From Paramacrobiotus richtersi (Eukaryota > Tardigrada > Eutardigrada > Parachela > Macrobiotidae), in contig JAQGAU010000609.1 in NCBI GenBank assembly GCA_034698045.1, positions 1 to 25,731 on the forward strand: a stretch of 25,731 nt of DNA, in the 5' to 3' direction. The notes under the pieces are model-generated. The model saw only the letters and a program-made list of their open reading frames with translations, was not told where the DNA came from and did no database searches. Below, piece by piece: positions 9,563 to 18,760 of this stretch; positions within the stretch are counted from its first letter, which is position 1, and each line of letters opens with the position of its first letter. Made by a program: the position numbers and the translations under genes.

Positions 9563-9942
9563 TTATCCTAGTGCACAAAGTTGCCCGTTGACATCGAGCC
9601 GTCCGAGACTGGAAGTTCGTCGTTCACGTAGCTGTTCAGCCTGACATTCTTCCCCGCGAATCACAACCTTTATTTGGATATTACCAGCTTGTAAGTCCAC
9701 CAGTAACCGACTGATGACCTCAAATAAAGCTCTGCGAGAACCTTGCCACGATTGATCGGCAGGGAACTGATAGATGACTTGGTGAGTAGTATTTAACAAT
9801 TAGCTGCGGGTTCTGCTTGGAGTCTTTCGGGTGGTGATTTTCTAAGGTCACTGAAAACTGCCTCGCTCAGAAACAACTCTGGTGTTTGTATGCGATTGCG
9901 TGCTCCGAAATCAACAAATACTCCGAATTTCTCAAACAAAGC
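9563..9942 (-). pseudogene. Tudor-domain-like coding fragment, frameshifted
   Basis: Two adjoining minus-strand frames make one domain. The first (9942-9796) reads FGVFVDFGARNRI, then ELF...F, then RLQAEPAANC, and hits TAA at 9793-9795. The second (9799-9563) continues with an SW residue pair, an amphipathic helix, IQIKVVIRG and finally LDVNGQLCALG before its stop. This follows the extended Tudor plan: VxFVDFGN core, a QA..C strand, W plus helix, a V-rich strand and a terminal vN..L...G. Extended Tudor domains bind methylarginine proteins, typically in germ granules. One missing base near 9796 breaks the frame, and an in-frame TAG (9943-9945) sits just upstream, so it looks like a relic. A missed intron is possible, since GTAAGT occurs at the 5' edge. 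Homology is judged by eye. Confidence 0.5.
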
Positions 9943-9945
9943 CTA

Positions 9946-10155
9946 ACAAAGCCTTACACTTACGGTCTTGCTGGACGGATTTCTTATTAAAAAAAATATT
10001 CGACAACATCTGAAAAATATAAAAAAATAAAATAAAATTTCAGAAAAATACGCAACATCTGTAACTAGTTGGGCGAATCTAAGTAGTGATTTTCGTCGCA
10101 AAAAATGAGCTCGAACCTCAGACCAAATCTTGACAAGAGGCATAGTCCGAATCAC
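9946..10155 (-). other. AT-rich possible intron/exon edges upstream of the Tudor-like fragment
   Basis: On the minus strand the T-rich run ATATTTTTCAG is an excellent splice acceptor, followed 46 bases later by the donor GACC|GTAAGT. The enclosed bases are in frame with the Tudor-like frame. ACAGATGTTG and TTCAGATGTTG are near-repeats within 70 bp. This may be the edge of an upstream exon of the same broken gene; no motif is recognisable. Confidence 0.25.
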
Positions 10156-10539
10156 TGTAACTTCCCTGTGTAAAGTGTAACTCAGTAGCTTACAACAGCA
10201 GACTTAAACAAGTTCGGGAAGTGTTGTTACGGCCAACCTTTTAACCCGGTGTTTGCCGAGACCTCTATACCTTCTGTGAATCGTTATTCCAGCCATGGTC
10301 CGTTCTAACTTCAACGTTATGTGACAGTGTGACTCACATCAATTAACCGTCAGTGCAAACCAAAATACAGGGTACTTTATAATGTGGTAATGTATGGGTA
10401 CCCTTTGAAGTCCCTGGCAAGGATTTTCATGCAGGGTTAAAGCAATGCTTACCCAGCTTTCATTTTATAATGCAAAAGCCTTCTCAGTGCATGTGATGCT
10501 GTCGATTTACAATCTGCCATTTCTTATACCAACTTCTGA
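10156..10539. other. Intergenic between the two receptor arrays
   Basis: No independent gene seen. It should hold the 3' UTR of receptor C. Where E and F have a TTTTATTATGC motif (AATAAA on the minus strand), C has TTTTATAATGC near 10465, which gives TATAAA, a weaker poly(A) variant. Confidence 0.35.
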
Positions 10540-11520
10540 TTATAACCGACAAGTACCGGGCGTTGTTAGATGTCTCACAAAAGAAAAGGCTCTTTTAACA
10601 ATCTGCCACGCAGCAGTCCTCAATTCTGACAAAACCAGCATGAACAAAATGGGATCCATCACTGTCTGTACCAAAAACAAAAACGCCGTGATCAGAAAAT
10701 ACACGGACAAGTAGCCTACATCCATGAAACAGCTCATCCCATAATACACGCTCCCAGGCGTCCAAGTTAGCGCGACACTCATCGTACTGGCTGTTAGGAT
10801 TCCGAAGGCCCGCTTATTCTCCCGCTGTCGGTGTCCACCCTTCCTCTCCACTACCGTCATGCCTTCCACCGTATTAGTCTTCAGGGCCTGTCGCACCCGT
10901 GTCTGCTTTCGTCGTTTACACAACAAATACGGATACGCCGCGGTGATTAACGTCTGTGGTAGTACAAACACAAAAAACTCGACAAAAATGTTCCATTGTG
11001 GTAGCTCTTCATAATTCAGGATACATCCGCTCGTCTCCAACGGGAGCCGATTCCTGGCATTAATAAACAGTCCCGGTAGACATGCAGCATGGACATACAA
11101 CCACACTGCTAAACAACAACAAACGGCGGTTTTGGCGGTGTGTCGGTGAACGTAAGAGTGCGGGAATGTTAACGCCCAGATGCGGTTTAGTGTGATCAGC
11201 AAATGAGTGTTGACGATGGTACCGGAGAAGACATAAGAGAGGTACTGATAAAGGTCACAGATGGTGGCGCCCATCCACCAGGATGAATAAAGACCGTTGA
11301 CGATGTCCAAGGGGATCTCGATTAGGGTGTAGATAAAGTTAGCGAGGACCAGGTTGGCTAAGTAAACATTAAAAGGTATGCGGAGGTGGCTGTTCAGGAG
11401 AAAGGCTAGGATGACCAGACCGTTGACGAGTAAGGAGAAGGGCATGAGGATCAGCTCGCTGATGGGGGTAAAGCGCCAGTCCAGGTAGATGTCCGATGAA
11501 TTTGCTGCGGCAGAGTACAT
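10540..11520 (-). CDS. Class A 7TM receptor C, intact, 326 aa
   Basis: Orphan rhodopsin-like receptor with the same residue numbering as receptor B: NSS sequon at 7-9, N61 (2.50), C88, N112-R113-I114, W140, C166, P188, LTWTP in TM6, and MDPILF in TM7 before helix 8 (ELRTAAWQIVKR). Loop 3 is shorter than in B (KRRKQTRVRQ, then a polar stretch ending RENKRAFGIL). The C-tail FSFVRHLTTPGTCRL extends a little beyond D and F. From TM6 to TM7 it is nearly identical in protein sequence to D and F, which form a subgroup. The ATG at 11520 is the only start giving a family-length N-terminus, and an AG acceptor sits 11 nt before it. Confidence 0.94.
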   Translation of the reverse strand: MYSAAANSSDIYLDWRFTPISELILMPFSLLVNGLVILAFLLNSHLRIPFNVYLANLVLANFIYTLIEIPLDIVNGLYSSWWMGATICDLYQYLSYVFSGTIVNTHLLITLNRIWALTFPHSYVHRHTAKTAVCCCLAVWLYVHAACLPGLFINARNRLPLETSGCILNYEELPQWNIFVEFFVFVLPQTLITAAYPYLLCKRRKQTRVRQALKTNTVEGMTVVERKGGHRQRENKRAFGILTASTMSVALTWTPGSVYYGMSCFMDVGYLSVYFLITAFLFLVQTVMDPILFMLVLSELRTAAWQIVKRAFSFVRHLTTPGTCRL

Positions 11521-11530
11521 TGTGCTGTCA

Positions 11531-12073
11531 CTGCATTTGTTATTTTTTTTTCAAAAACAACAAAATCGCATAAGATTGACAAACAGCACGGTTATGCCAG
11601 AATTTTAGATGATCGCCTTATAGGTTGACGATAAGTGCGGAAACGATGAATAGTAATAATAACTAATAAGCGACCTGGCTACGTTTTTAGCGGGACACGA
11701 TTGTGGCGTAAAAACGAAAATAAGACTGCCGGATCCTCGTCCAGGAAAAGGAGTTTCGGCATTGACGTAGCTGTGACGTTAGGCCAAGAAACTGCGAGAT
11801 CATGGTACATGCGTTAGACAAGCAAACAGGGAGAACGGCTGATGATTCTGAACTGCCAACCAAGAGTGTTTGTTTTCCGCGGTGATCCGGGATCTTCCGC
11901 ATGGCGTGCTGAGAATCATTGCATCAATGATCGTTCCGGATAAAAAGGAAGCGATTAGGTATTCTGCATAAAGCAAGAAAATATCCATCAAAAGAACCGT
12001 ATCTTCGGAAGTCTGCTAGAAATCCTGTGTGTCTAGACTTTCTGCTAGTCTGATAAAGTATGCTCGACTGCAC
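11531..12073 (-). other. Probable leader (5' UTR) intron of receptor C
   Basis: The minus-strand donor GGGCAG|GTGCAG (12074/12073) and the acceptor AAATGCAG (11532-11531), 11 nt before the ATG, occupy the same relative places as the sites in D and F. The enclosed sequence shares patches with the D and F leaders (the HSWLA-coding patch near 11860, the CAATGCCGA patch near 11760) but has no conserved frame. Splicing is inferred from position and comparison only. Confidence 0.4.
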
Positions 12074-12340
12074 CTGCCCACACACCAAGCACCACATGCG
12101 TTTTGGCAGTAGCAGTTAAATATATTTATGAAATCTCTGTTACCAACAAAACGATATACACCTAAATCATGACTTGTATAAAAACCAGGTTTATATCTCT
12201 ATGAACGGCACCGGTCCGATGTTATCATTCTGATGCGCGTATTCGAATATTCGAATACCTAGGGGACGTCCCGTAGCACTGCACATGGGTTCAAGCATGG
12301 AAGTTCGTCGTTCACAATAAGTTTGGCTGGCTGAGTGTGC
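12074..12340 (-). promoter_or_regulatory. Receptor C promoter region, paralogous to D and F
   Basis: It shares CACCAAGCACC, GCAGTTAAATAT and the CATGGAAGTTCGTC motif with the corresponding regions of D (14540-14920) and F (24490-24900). The stretch where D and F carry TATAAAGC is missing here. Nearby alternatives on the minus strand are the AT run at 12115-12130 and TATAAA at 12190-12195. Confidence 0.4.
12239..12258. repeat. 20-bp perfect palindrome
   Basis: GTATTCGAATATTCGAATAC reads the same on both strands and contains two TTCGAA sites back to back. It lies about 180 bp upstream of the proposed leader donor of receptor C and is absent at the matching place in D and F. It could be a dimer-binding regulatory site. 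Confidence 0.8.
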
Positions 12341-12980
12341 GCGTCTTTCGTACCGGTTTTCCTAGCGAGAGGTGTTGCGGCTGTGTTTAATTTCTTCTAA
12401 GAGTTTATCGGTTAGCCAAAAATACGTTTTTCTAATTTAGCGAATCATAATGGTGACAAATCCGCCCTTTGCCGTGATAGTTTGCTGTTGATAGACATCC
12501 AGACCGTAATGAATCTTACGTTATACGTCCAAGTGTTTAAATGTTTGTTGTGCATGTGTCCGTTTCTGTGTTATTTATTTTCTTTGGTTGGTTCAACTTT
12601 ATTGGGTAACGAGACACCAAAACAACCCGATTCAGGCAAAGGCACAGAAAGAGACGCTACCATGTTCAATGTGTACATTTCTATAGACGGCAGGGTGCCC
12701 AGAACCGCAGCAGTGGTTCTCTAATAACAGACACAATAACCGAGTCTTAAGGAGAAGCGGTCAAGCCAGCGTCCCTCGGCTGGGTGGGTCAGTCGTCGGA
12801 TCATTCTTCTAGAAGGTATTAATTAGTTGTACCACAATAATTTCTCAGCAGTCTAATTCGCATGACCCGTACTAAAGAAAGACCAAACATGAATAAGTCG
12901 CTACAAATATCAGCGAATCGTTATTTGCAGTCGCCTATGAAAACAAATGGTTTCCTTTTCACTCGCTTCAGATGCTTTCG
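12341..12980. other. Intergenic, no firm gene
   Basis: A plus-strand ORF at 12482-12724 (80 codons) begins with a Cys-rich hydrophobic stretch that could be a signal peptide or membrane anchor, but it has no promoter, poly(A) signal or homology I can name. The end at 12983-12985 is the ancestral stop of receptor D. Confidence 0.3.
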
Positions 12981-13030
12981 ATTTACTTAGTTGCTAGGTT
13001 TCTCACAGAAGAAAAGACCGTTTTTACAAT

Positions 13031-13945
13031 CTACCACACAACAGTCCTTAATTCCGATAAAACCAGCATGAACAAAATTGGATCCATTACCGTTTGCACC
13101 AAAAACAAAAACGCCGTGATGAGAAAGTACACGGACAAGTAGCCTACATCCATGAAACAGCTCATCCCATAATAGACGCTCCCGGGCGTCCAAGTCAGCG
13201 TAACACTCATCGTACTAGCTGTTAGGATCCCGAAGGCCCGCTTATTTTCACGCTGTCGGTGCCCTCTCCTCTGCTCGACCACCGTCATGTCCTGCACCGT
13301 ATTTGTCATCTCCAGTGACTGTCGCACACGTGTCTGTTTTCGTCGCTTGCACAATAGATACGGATAGGCCGCTGTGATCAACGCTTGCGGTAATACGAAC
13401 ACCACAAACTCGACAAAAATGTTCCACTGAGTCAGCACTTCGTAGTTCAGCATACATCCGCTCGTCTCCAACGGCAAGCGATTCCTAGCGTTTATCAACA
13501 AGCCCGGTAGACATGCAGCATGAACGTACAACCACACAATTAAACAACAACAAACAGCGGTTTTGACTGTGTGCCGGTGGGCGTAAGAGTGCGGGTAGGT
13601 TAACGCCCAGATACGGTTTAAGGTAATCAGCATATGGGTGTTGACAATGGTACCGGTGAAGACATAGGAGAGATACTGATAAAGGTCACAGATCGCGGCG
13701 CCCATCCACCAGGAGGAATAGAGACCGTTGACCACGTCCAAAGGGATTTCGAGTAAGGTATAGATAAAGTTCGTGGCGACGAGATTAACCAAGTAAAAAT
13801 TAAAAGGAATGCGGAGGTCTCTTTTAAGCAGGAACGCTAGGATGACGAGACCGTTGAACAGCAAAGAAAAAGGCATGAGGATCAGCTCGCTAATGGGCGT
13901 AAAACGCCAGTTAAGCAATGTATCCGATGAGTTTGATGCGTTCAT
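13031..13945 (-). CDS. Class A 7TM receptor D, C-tail truncated, 304 aa
   Basis: Receptor of the C/D/F subgroup. I chose the ATG at 13945 (MNASNSSD) because it gives the family N-terminus; an in-frame ATG at 14026 adds 27 residues that read through the leader. All seven helices and signature residues are present (Asn 2.50, NRI, both disulfide cysteines, LTWTP, MDPILF). The frame ends at TAG 13031-13033 right after ELRTVVW, where C has CAG (Gln). Past that stop the DNA still encodes the family tail, IVKTVFSSVRNLATK, to TAA at 12983-12985. The nonsense change therefore removes most of helix 8 and the tail, about 16 residues. It may still fold, or may be at the first step of pseudogene decay. 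Confidence 0.9.
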   Translation of the reverse strand: MNASNSSDTLLNWRFTPISELILMPFSLLFNGLVILAFLLKRDLRIPFNFYLVNLVATNFIYTLLEIPLDVVNGLYSSWWMGAAICDLYQYLSYVFTGTIVNTHMLITLNRIWALTYPHSYAHRHTVKTAVCCCLIVWLYVHAACLPGLLINARNRLPLETSGCMLNYEVLTQWNIFVEFVVFVLPQALITAAYPYLLCKRRKQTRVRQSLEMTNTVQDMTVVEQRRGHRQRENKRAFGILTASTMSVTLTWTPGSVYYGMSCFMDVGYLSVYFLITAFLFLVQTVMDPILFMLVLSELRTVVW

Positions 13946-13989
13946 TGTTTCCCACCGCTCAGCACCCAGGTATTCAATATTCTTAAAAA

Positions 13990-14538
13990 CTGAAGTAACA
14001 AATTCGAATAAGATGTTCATCCACAATTGCGTAACGCTATATTATTTCGCTGTTTTAGAGGATCGATTTGTAACTGCATCGAAACTGAGAAAGCGGGCTT
14101 CTGCTCCCATTCGAAAATGGGACAATAATATTTACTGTGCCACAGCAGGTGAATCAACAACTGGCCTGACCAGATTCTTGTTGTTACCTGATCGTGACGA
14201 AAGACCCAAAATAAAACTGATTATACATTCCATAAAGGGTTTTTCGGCATTCAGGTATTTGTAAAGAAACTGCACGACCATGATGTATAAAACGATCCAA
14301 AGCGGGACTAGTTAACGACTATAAATACCCTCCAACAAAGAATGTACGTGTATGTTTTTCATGTCATGATCCGGGATCTGATACATGGCGTGCCGGTAAT
14401 TGTTACATCACTCCGGAGAAAGGGGAAGTAATTATTATTAGTCTATGTGAAGTAAGAAAAGTTGATCCACTTTCTGCTCCGGAAGTGTGCCAGAAATCTC
14501 TTGTCTTTAGTAGACTACATTTTCAAGTGACGTTACAC
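13990..14538 (-). other. Probable leader intron of receptor D
   Basis: The donor GGCTCAG|GTGTAACG (14539/14538) and acceptor TTACTTCAG (13991-13990), 45 nt before the ATG, match those of F in both sequence and position, though intervening lengths differ (549 versus 350 bp). Conservation of both sites in diverged copies is the evidence. Confidence 0.45.
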
Positions 14539-14587
14539 CTGAGCCAAGCGCGCCAAGCACCTACGCGCTGGTTGAAGGATGTACTCG

Positions 14588-14594
14588 CTTTATA
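14588..14594 (-). promoter_or_regulatory. TATA box of receptor D
   Basis: TATAAAG (in TATAAAGCGAG on the minus strand) lies about 645 bp upstream of the ATG and 50 bp upstream of the proposed leader donor. F has TATAAAGC at the same place relative to its donor. Confidence 0.55.
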
Positions 14595-15010
14595 ACGGGC
14601 AACAGCAATTAAATATTGCAATGGATGTGAAATGAGCACATAATAAGGTGTTTTGTCACTACGCCGCTTCTACGCGTGCCCGCACTGTAGTCAACAAAGG
14701 ACTAGTTTAAGAGCGATATGTAGCCGCTGAGAGCTTACTGCAACAGATGCTACATGCAGTACAGCTGCGCCATAGTTCTGACAATCGTGAGAGTCTCTAG
14801 TGAAATCACAATTATGTACGAGACCGCGATTCAAAACCATAAATATAGAATTCCGCATGTCGCACTTAGGCATGGAAATTCGCCCAGTCGTAATCAGTCT
14901 GCTGGCTCAATTCGGCTGCCTTCTTACTGCTTATTTCTCCGGGTAAGATGCAGCTGCGGTGGTCTTAAACTCAGTCTGTGATTCGCAAACAGAATGGACT
15001 GTTACCGTGA
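14595..15010 (-). repeat. Distal upstream block of receptor D, paralogous to F
   Basis: This aligns with about 24545-25000 over several hundred bases: shared CGCACTGTAGTCAACA, TACAGTACAGCTGCGCC-like and TCTGACAATCG stretches, CATGGAANTTCG, and GCAGCTGCGGT. The duplication unit therefore reached at least 1 kb upstream of the coding region. Confidence 0.7.
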
Positions 15011-15271
15011 GTGTTACAGTACGAGAAAGATGAAAACTTGGGTATTAACAAAACCTCCAGCAAGGCGGGCAGATAGCATTGACACTGTCTCTGTGGGTTG
15101 GTTTTGGACGGACACGTCACGGCCTACGGCAAACACACCCCGTCCCTGCCACTAGCTGTAAGCCGTACGCAGAGTTTCGTACGCTCGTCTATTTTGGGCG
15201 CTTCGGAGATCGCAAGGCTTTCTACTCCGTAGAACTTTCTTACAATTATCTTAAGTGTAACGGAATGGCAG

Positions 15272-15352
15272 AAATCGGTATCTTCAGCGAAATGTTTGCT
15301 TTACCTAGGCTTTCGGCTGGTCTCCGGCCTTCGGAAGTTTCTGAGCGCATGA
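15272..15352 (+). repeat. Dispersed repeat, copy 1
   Basis: This matches 21077-21161 in the same orientation: AATCGGNATCTTCAGC, TTTACCTNGG and TTCNGAAGTTNCTGAGCG, with similar spacing. In both copies one frame reads GLxxSEVxERx (GLRPSEVSERM here, GLHTSEVTERV there), so it may once have been coding. Likely a mobile-element or duplicated-gene fragment. Confidence 0.6.
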
Positions 15353-15583
15353 CGATCTATCAATTTGTTTACGCTGACCGGCTTAACATATCTATCTGAC
15401 CCAAAGCATAGTGCAATGCGGTTGTCAGAGCACGGTTCGGTGGAATAGTTCTTCTTGAATTTACGGTATATTTCTCTACTAAATGTGTCGAGTGAATCAC
15501 AGAAATCGGTGAAACAGCCACCAAAGACATTTCTTGTGAAAGATATGCCGGTGCTAAATGCTCTAAATATTCACTTCACATCT
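15353..15583. other. Intergenic, no gene seen
   Basis: No ORF or repeat that I can support between the dispersed repeat and the poly(A) site of receptor E. Confidence 0.3.
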
Positions 15584-15589
15584 TTTATT
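15584..15589 (-). terminator. Poly(A) signal of receptor E
   Basis: AATAAA on the minus strand lies about 90 bases after the stop, within a TTTTATTATGC motif that also follows receptor F. Confidence 0.55.
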
Positions 15590-15677
15590 ATGCGTGAGAA
15601 TATCTGCTTCCGTATCGATGCGAAGCATATGTTTCCGTACATATCACTATCCATAATTAACAAACAACTGCGCCAGA

Positions 15678-16688
15678 TCATTTGCACAAGAATCGACAAC
15701 CGCATCTTTTAACAATTTTCCATGCAGCAGTCCTTACTTCGGACAGAACCAGCACAAGCAGAATCGGATCCATCAACGTTTGCACCAAAAATAAAAACCC
15801 CACTATGAGAAAATACATGGATAAATTGCTTACATCCATGAAGCAGCTCATCCCATAGTACACACTCCCAGGCGTCCAAGTTAACGTGGCGCTCAGGGTG
15901 CTGGCTGTCAGAATCCGAAAAGCCCGGTTATTATCCCGCTGTCTCTGCCCACTCCTTTTCTCGCCCGCCACAGTTGGCTGTAGCGTACTGCTGTTTCCCG
16001 GCTCCATGGCTTGCCGAACCTTTGTTCGCTTCCGCCGTTTAAACAACAGATACGGATACGCCGCGGTGATCACGGCCTGCGGCAGGACAAACACCCCAAA
16101 CGTCACAAAAATATTCCATTCATACAGCACTGCATAATTCAGCATACACCCGCTCGTCTCCAACGGCAGTCTGTCTCTTGCGTTGATAAACAGTCCCGGT
16201 AGAACCGCAACGTGCACATACAACCACACGACTAAACAACAACGAACGGAAGTTTTGGTTGTATGCCGATGTTTGTAAGAGTGTGGGAAGGTTAATGCCC
16301 AGATGCGGTTCAACGTAATAAGCATGTGAGTGTTGATTATGATACCTATGAAGACATTTGTGAGATACTGGTAAAGGTCACAGATGGCGGCACCTATCCA
16401 CCAGGCGGAGTATAGACCGTTGACGATGTCCAGTGGGGTTTCGATCACGGTGTAGATGAAGTTGACGAGGACGAGGTTGGCCAGGTAGAAGTTGAAAGGA
16501 GTGCGGAGGTGGCCGTTGAGGAGGAAAGCCAAGAGGACCAAACCGTTTAAAAGTAAGGAGAAAGGCATGAGAACCAATTCACTGATGGGAGTAAAACCCC
16601 AAGTTAAGAGGATATCCGATGAATTTGACGTATTGCCGCCTTGGTCATGTATCTGTATTTCGGACATGTTGTCGGATATGCGGGACAT
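15678..16688 (-). CDS. Class A 7TM receptor E, intact, up to 336 aa
   Basis: Orphan rhodopsin-like receptor with an N-terminus about 15 residues longer than its relatives (MSRISDNMSEIQIHDQ before NTSNSSD). A second ATG, 21 bases in (16667), would shorten it. Relative to B, numbering is shifted by 15: N76 (2.50), N127-R128-I129, and DPILLVL in TM7, where Phe 7.53 is Leu. The ECL2 cysteine, WTP in TM6 and basic loop 3 (KRRKRTKVRQ) are present. The tail KRCGCRFLCK links it to pseudogene A and the 6.8 kb relic rather than to C/D/F. It also differs in TM4 (VRCCLVVWLYVHVAVLPG). No lesions. Confidence 0.94.
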   Translation of the reverse strand: MSRISDNMSEIQIHDQGGNTSNSSDILLTWGFTPISELVLMPFSLLLNGLVLLAFLLNGHLRTPFNFYLANLVLVNFIYTVIETPLDIVNGLYSAWWIGAAICDLYQYLTNVFIGIIINTHMLITLNRIWALTFPHSYKHRHTTKTSVRCCLVVWLYVHVAVLPGLFINARDRLPLETSGCMLNYAVLYEWNIFVTFGVFVLPQAVITAAYPYLLFKRRKRTKVRQAMEPGNSSTLQPTVAGEKRSGQRQRDNNRAFRILTASTLSATLTWTPGSVYYGMSCFMDVSNLSMYFLIVGFLFLVQTLMDPILLVLVLSEVRTAAWKIVKRCGCRFLCK

Positions 16689-17680
16689 AGTGTCGCGTTG
16701 AAAGGCCTCTTAAAGGTCAATATCAACAGCGATACAGATCGCAGAGGTTTATCCCGTATAAAACAGGAGCCGTAGATGTTTATTGCGTTGAATGATCAGT
16801 TTGTAAATGTGTTATATACGATGCTTGAAACCGTCCCTGTTAGATTGTGAACTCTGCGATATTCCACACCGTAGCGCAACAGAAGATTGGTTATTAAGTG
16901 ATGTATGGACTTATATTATTACGTACTACAAAATGAAAGGTGACCACAAATTTATAAGAGCAGGAATTGCGCAGTTTGCATTAAATTGTTTTGCCAATGA
17001 TGCTATTGTCGATCGAAAACACAAGGACACTGCAAGGTCAGGGTGCAGTGAATATAAATAGGTACTTCTCAGCAAACCTAAACGCTTGACGGGATTCACT
17101 CCGTCCTTGATGATCTCAACGGAATCTTAACGCATGTACATGTCGTGCTGGAAAATACCTACAGCGTTCATCTTTCCAAATAACGAGGAAACGATCATTC
17201 TGCCAGAAGCAATGAAACACTGATCTACTGTTCCTGGGAAGCCTGCTGGAAATCCCGATTCATGCAGAACGATTGTGATTTATGATAAATTCTTGCAACG
17301 GAAGCTTATGCCACCCATTCGGCTGAAGGCCAGACTCCGGTCAAATCGGAGGTTTTGCGCAACAGAATGCCGCTACACGGATGTACTGTATACAGTAGGA
17401 AGCACTCATATAATGCGTTTTAAAGTGAAAAGATGGATCTCCGTTGTACTTTCGTCCGTTTCTGCGCGCAGTGAGCGGTTGATCTGCAATACGGTCACAA
17501 GGTTTAAACAGAGATGCCGCTTTGAAAATCCACGTTCCCATTCGATTTGTTTGGATGATATATCAGTAAATGCGCATAAATGATATGATCATTTGTAACC
17601 AGTTTCAGCCGGACCGCATGGCTGTGAAATTTCAAAATGAATTTTAATTTTTTTTTAATTCCCCTGAATTCGTGATATCC
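16689..17680. other. Upstream region of receptor E
   Basis: The piece 17135-17270 resembles the C and D leaders (a TACATGTCGTGCTGGAA patch and a CTGGGAAGCCTGCTGGAAATCC patch), so E shares part of the ancestral upstream region. I see no clear TATA box or leader donor like those of D and F. Plus-strand ORFs at 16807 and 17275 show no recognisable feature. Confidence 0.4.
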
Positions 17681-17683
17681 TGG

Positions 17684-18200
17684 TTATAACTGGCAGTAGA
17701 CCGAGACTGTGCCGGAGGCCTTCGAATAAAACGTAACAGCGATACTTGAAACATCAACGAAAATTGTGACACATGTGGAAAGAAAAAAACAATATGGTCG
17801 TAATTTCACAAGCAAAGCTCGAAGAGTTCTGGAACTACATTGATTAAAATCGGGCACTTCATAACCGATCTGCATTTCCGTATTTTACTGTTTGATTTTA
17901 GCAAGGTAAGGTTCTCGGCAATAGTCAGCGACAGCAACGACCGATAAGTACAGCTCGTCCCTCAAGCACGGCGTGAAAGATCTCGGGCTGCATGTAATGA
18001 ATGTTGATCGCGATCTCGGCTGACCTTTTCGTACGGAAGTAATGTCGAAGGTTTCCCGTACTGTACGGTTACCCATAAAATCGATAAACAGAGATGTTTT
18101 AACTTGGTCCCCAACCAAACCGCGGTGCAGCAGAACATTACTTCCCAGAACATTCGCAGAATCGATCTTGACACCGGAGATTACATGCACACGATCCTCT
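17684..18200 (-). other. Unrecognised coding-like exons (two)
   Basis: On the minus strand 18200-17885 is open for about 100 codons with even, gene-like codon use and reads HVISGVKIDSANVLG early and LRDELYLSVVAVADYC late, ending TAA. No ATG lies at its start, and possible acceptors (ATCTTAG, ATAATTAG) lie at its 5' edge. A second frame at 17875-17684 follows, with alternating hydrophobic strand-like segments (VTIFVDVSSIAVTFY) and several cysteines. A weak donor (GTAAAA) lies between them. They could be 3' exons of an unknown, probably secreted, protein. Length alone is not significant in 25 kb. Confidence 0.3.
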
Positions 18201-18321
18201 GGGAACCCGTAAGCTAAGATGAAACCTAATTATCGCTGCCTTCTCCTCAGGGAATGTTTCAAGCCAAGACAAAGAGTATGGAGGACATTCAACTATGCGT
18301 CACAATTAAGTTATACGGTGG

Positions 18322-18567
18322 TCAGTAACAGAAACTTCTCTGAAACCGGCTGGGGTCCGCATGGTATATTGATCCGTCTCCATTTCCCAAAACTGCATCT
18401 GTACGCGTGCTATCAGCGAAACAAAATCGTGAAACGTTTATCTGCTGGTCCGCAATCCGAAAAAATATTTTTCTGTGATAAATGAACGATCTTTCGACAA
18501 CAACTTTGGGACACATTTGTACAGGAATTATCGATGGGCGTACGTCAAATTCGGCTGCGGAAGCCAT
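18322..18567 (-). other. Unrecognised ORF, 81 codons
   Basis: This begins at an ATG (MASAAEFDVRPSIIP) and ends with TGA. It lies just upstream, on the same strand, of the coding-like exons at 17.7-18.2 kb and could be an earlier exon, but I found no convincing donor inside it. No domain recognised. Confidence 0.2.
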
Positions 18568-18701
18568 ATGCTTAGAACTAGGAGTGCACGTACTGTGCTT
18601 ATACTCGTATCTGCACTAATCTATGATAACGGTGTACATGCAGAGCGTAGGAGTCGCATAGCCAATATAGCATAGCAGTCTTTCCTGAAGGATGTGATAA
18701 T

Positions 18702-18760
18702 CACAACAACAACAACTTTATTCCTCTGGCCATTTCGGTCCAGCAGGTGCCATGCATGTC
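18702..18760 (-). mobile_element. Non-LTR retrotransposon-like 3' tail
   Basis: On the minus strand, CCAGAGGAATAAAG is followed directly by four GTT repeats (18702-18716). AATAAA joined to a short tandem tail is the usual 3' end of LINE-type elements. The body would extend toward higher coordinates and might include the broken ORF at 19024-19321. Confidence 0.4.

Noticed and set aside
12482-12724. 80-codon plus-strand ORF with hydrophobic start
   Set aside because: No homology, promoter, poly(A) signal or splice support; length is within chance expectation.
13946-14026. Upstream in-frame ATG adding 27 residues to receptor D
   Set aside because: The extension has no counterpart in the other receptors and crosses the conserved acceptor site of the leader.
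13809-14264. 151-codon plus-strand ORF
   Set aside because: Its first part is the antisense of receptor D TM1-TM2, and it runs into the D leader. The same antisense effect explains plus ORFs at 10445, 15886, 16492 and 22988.
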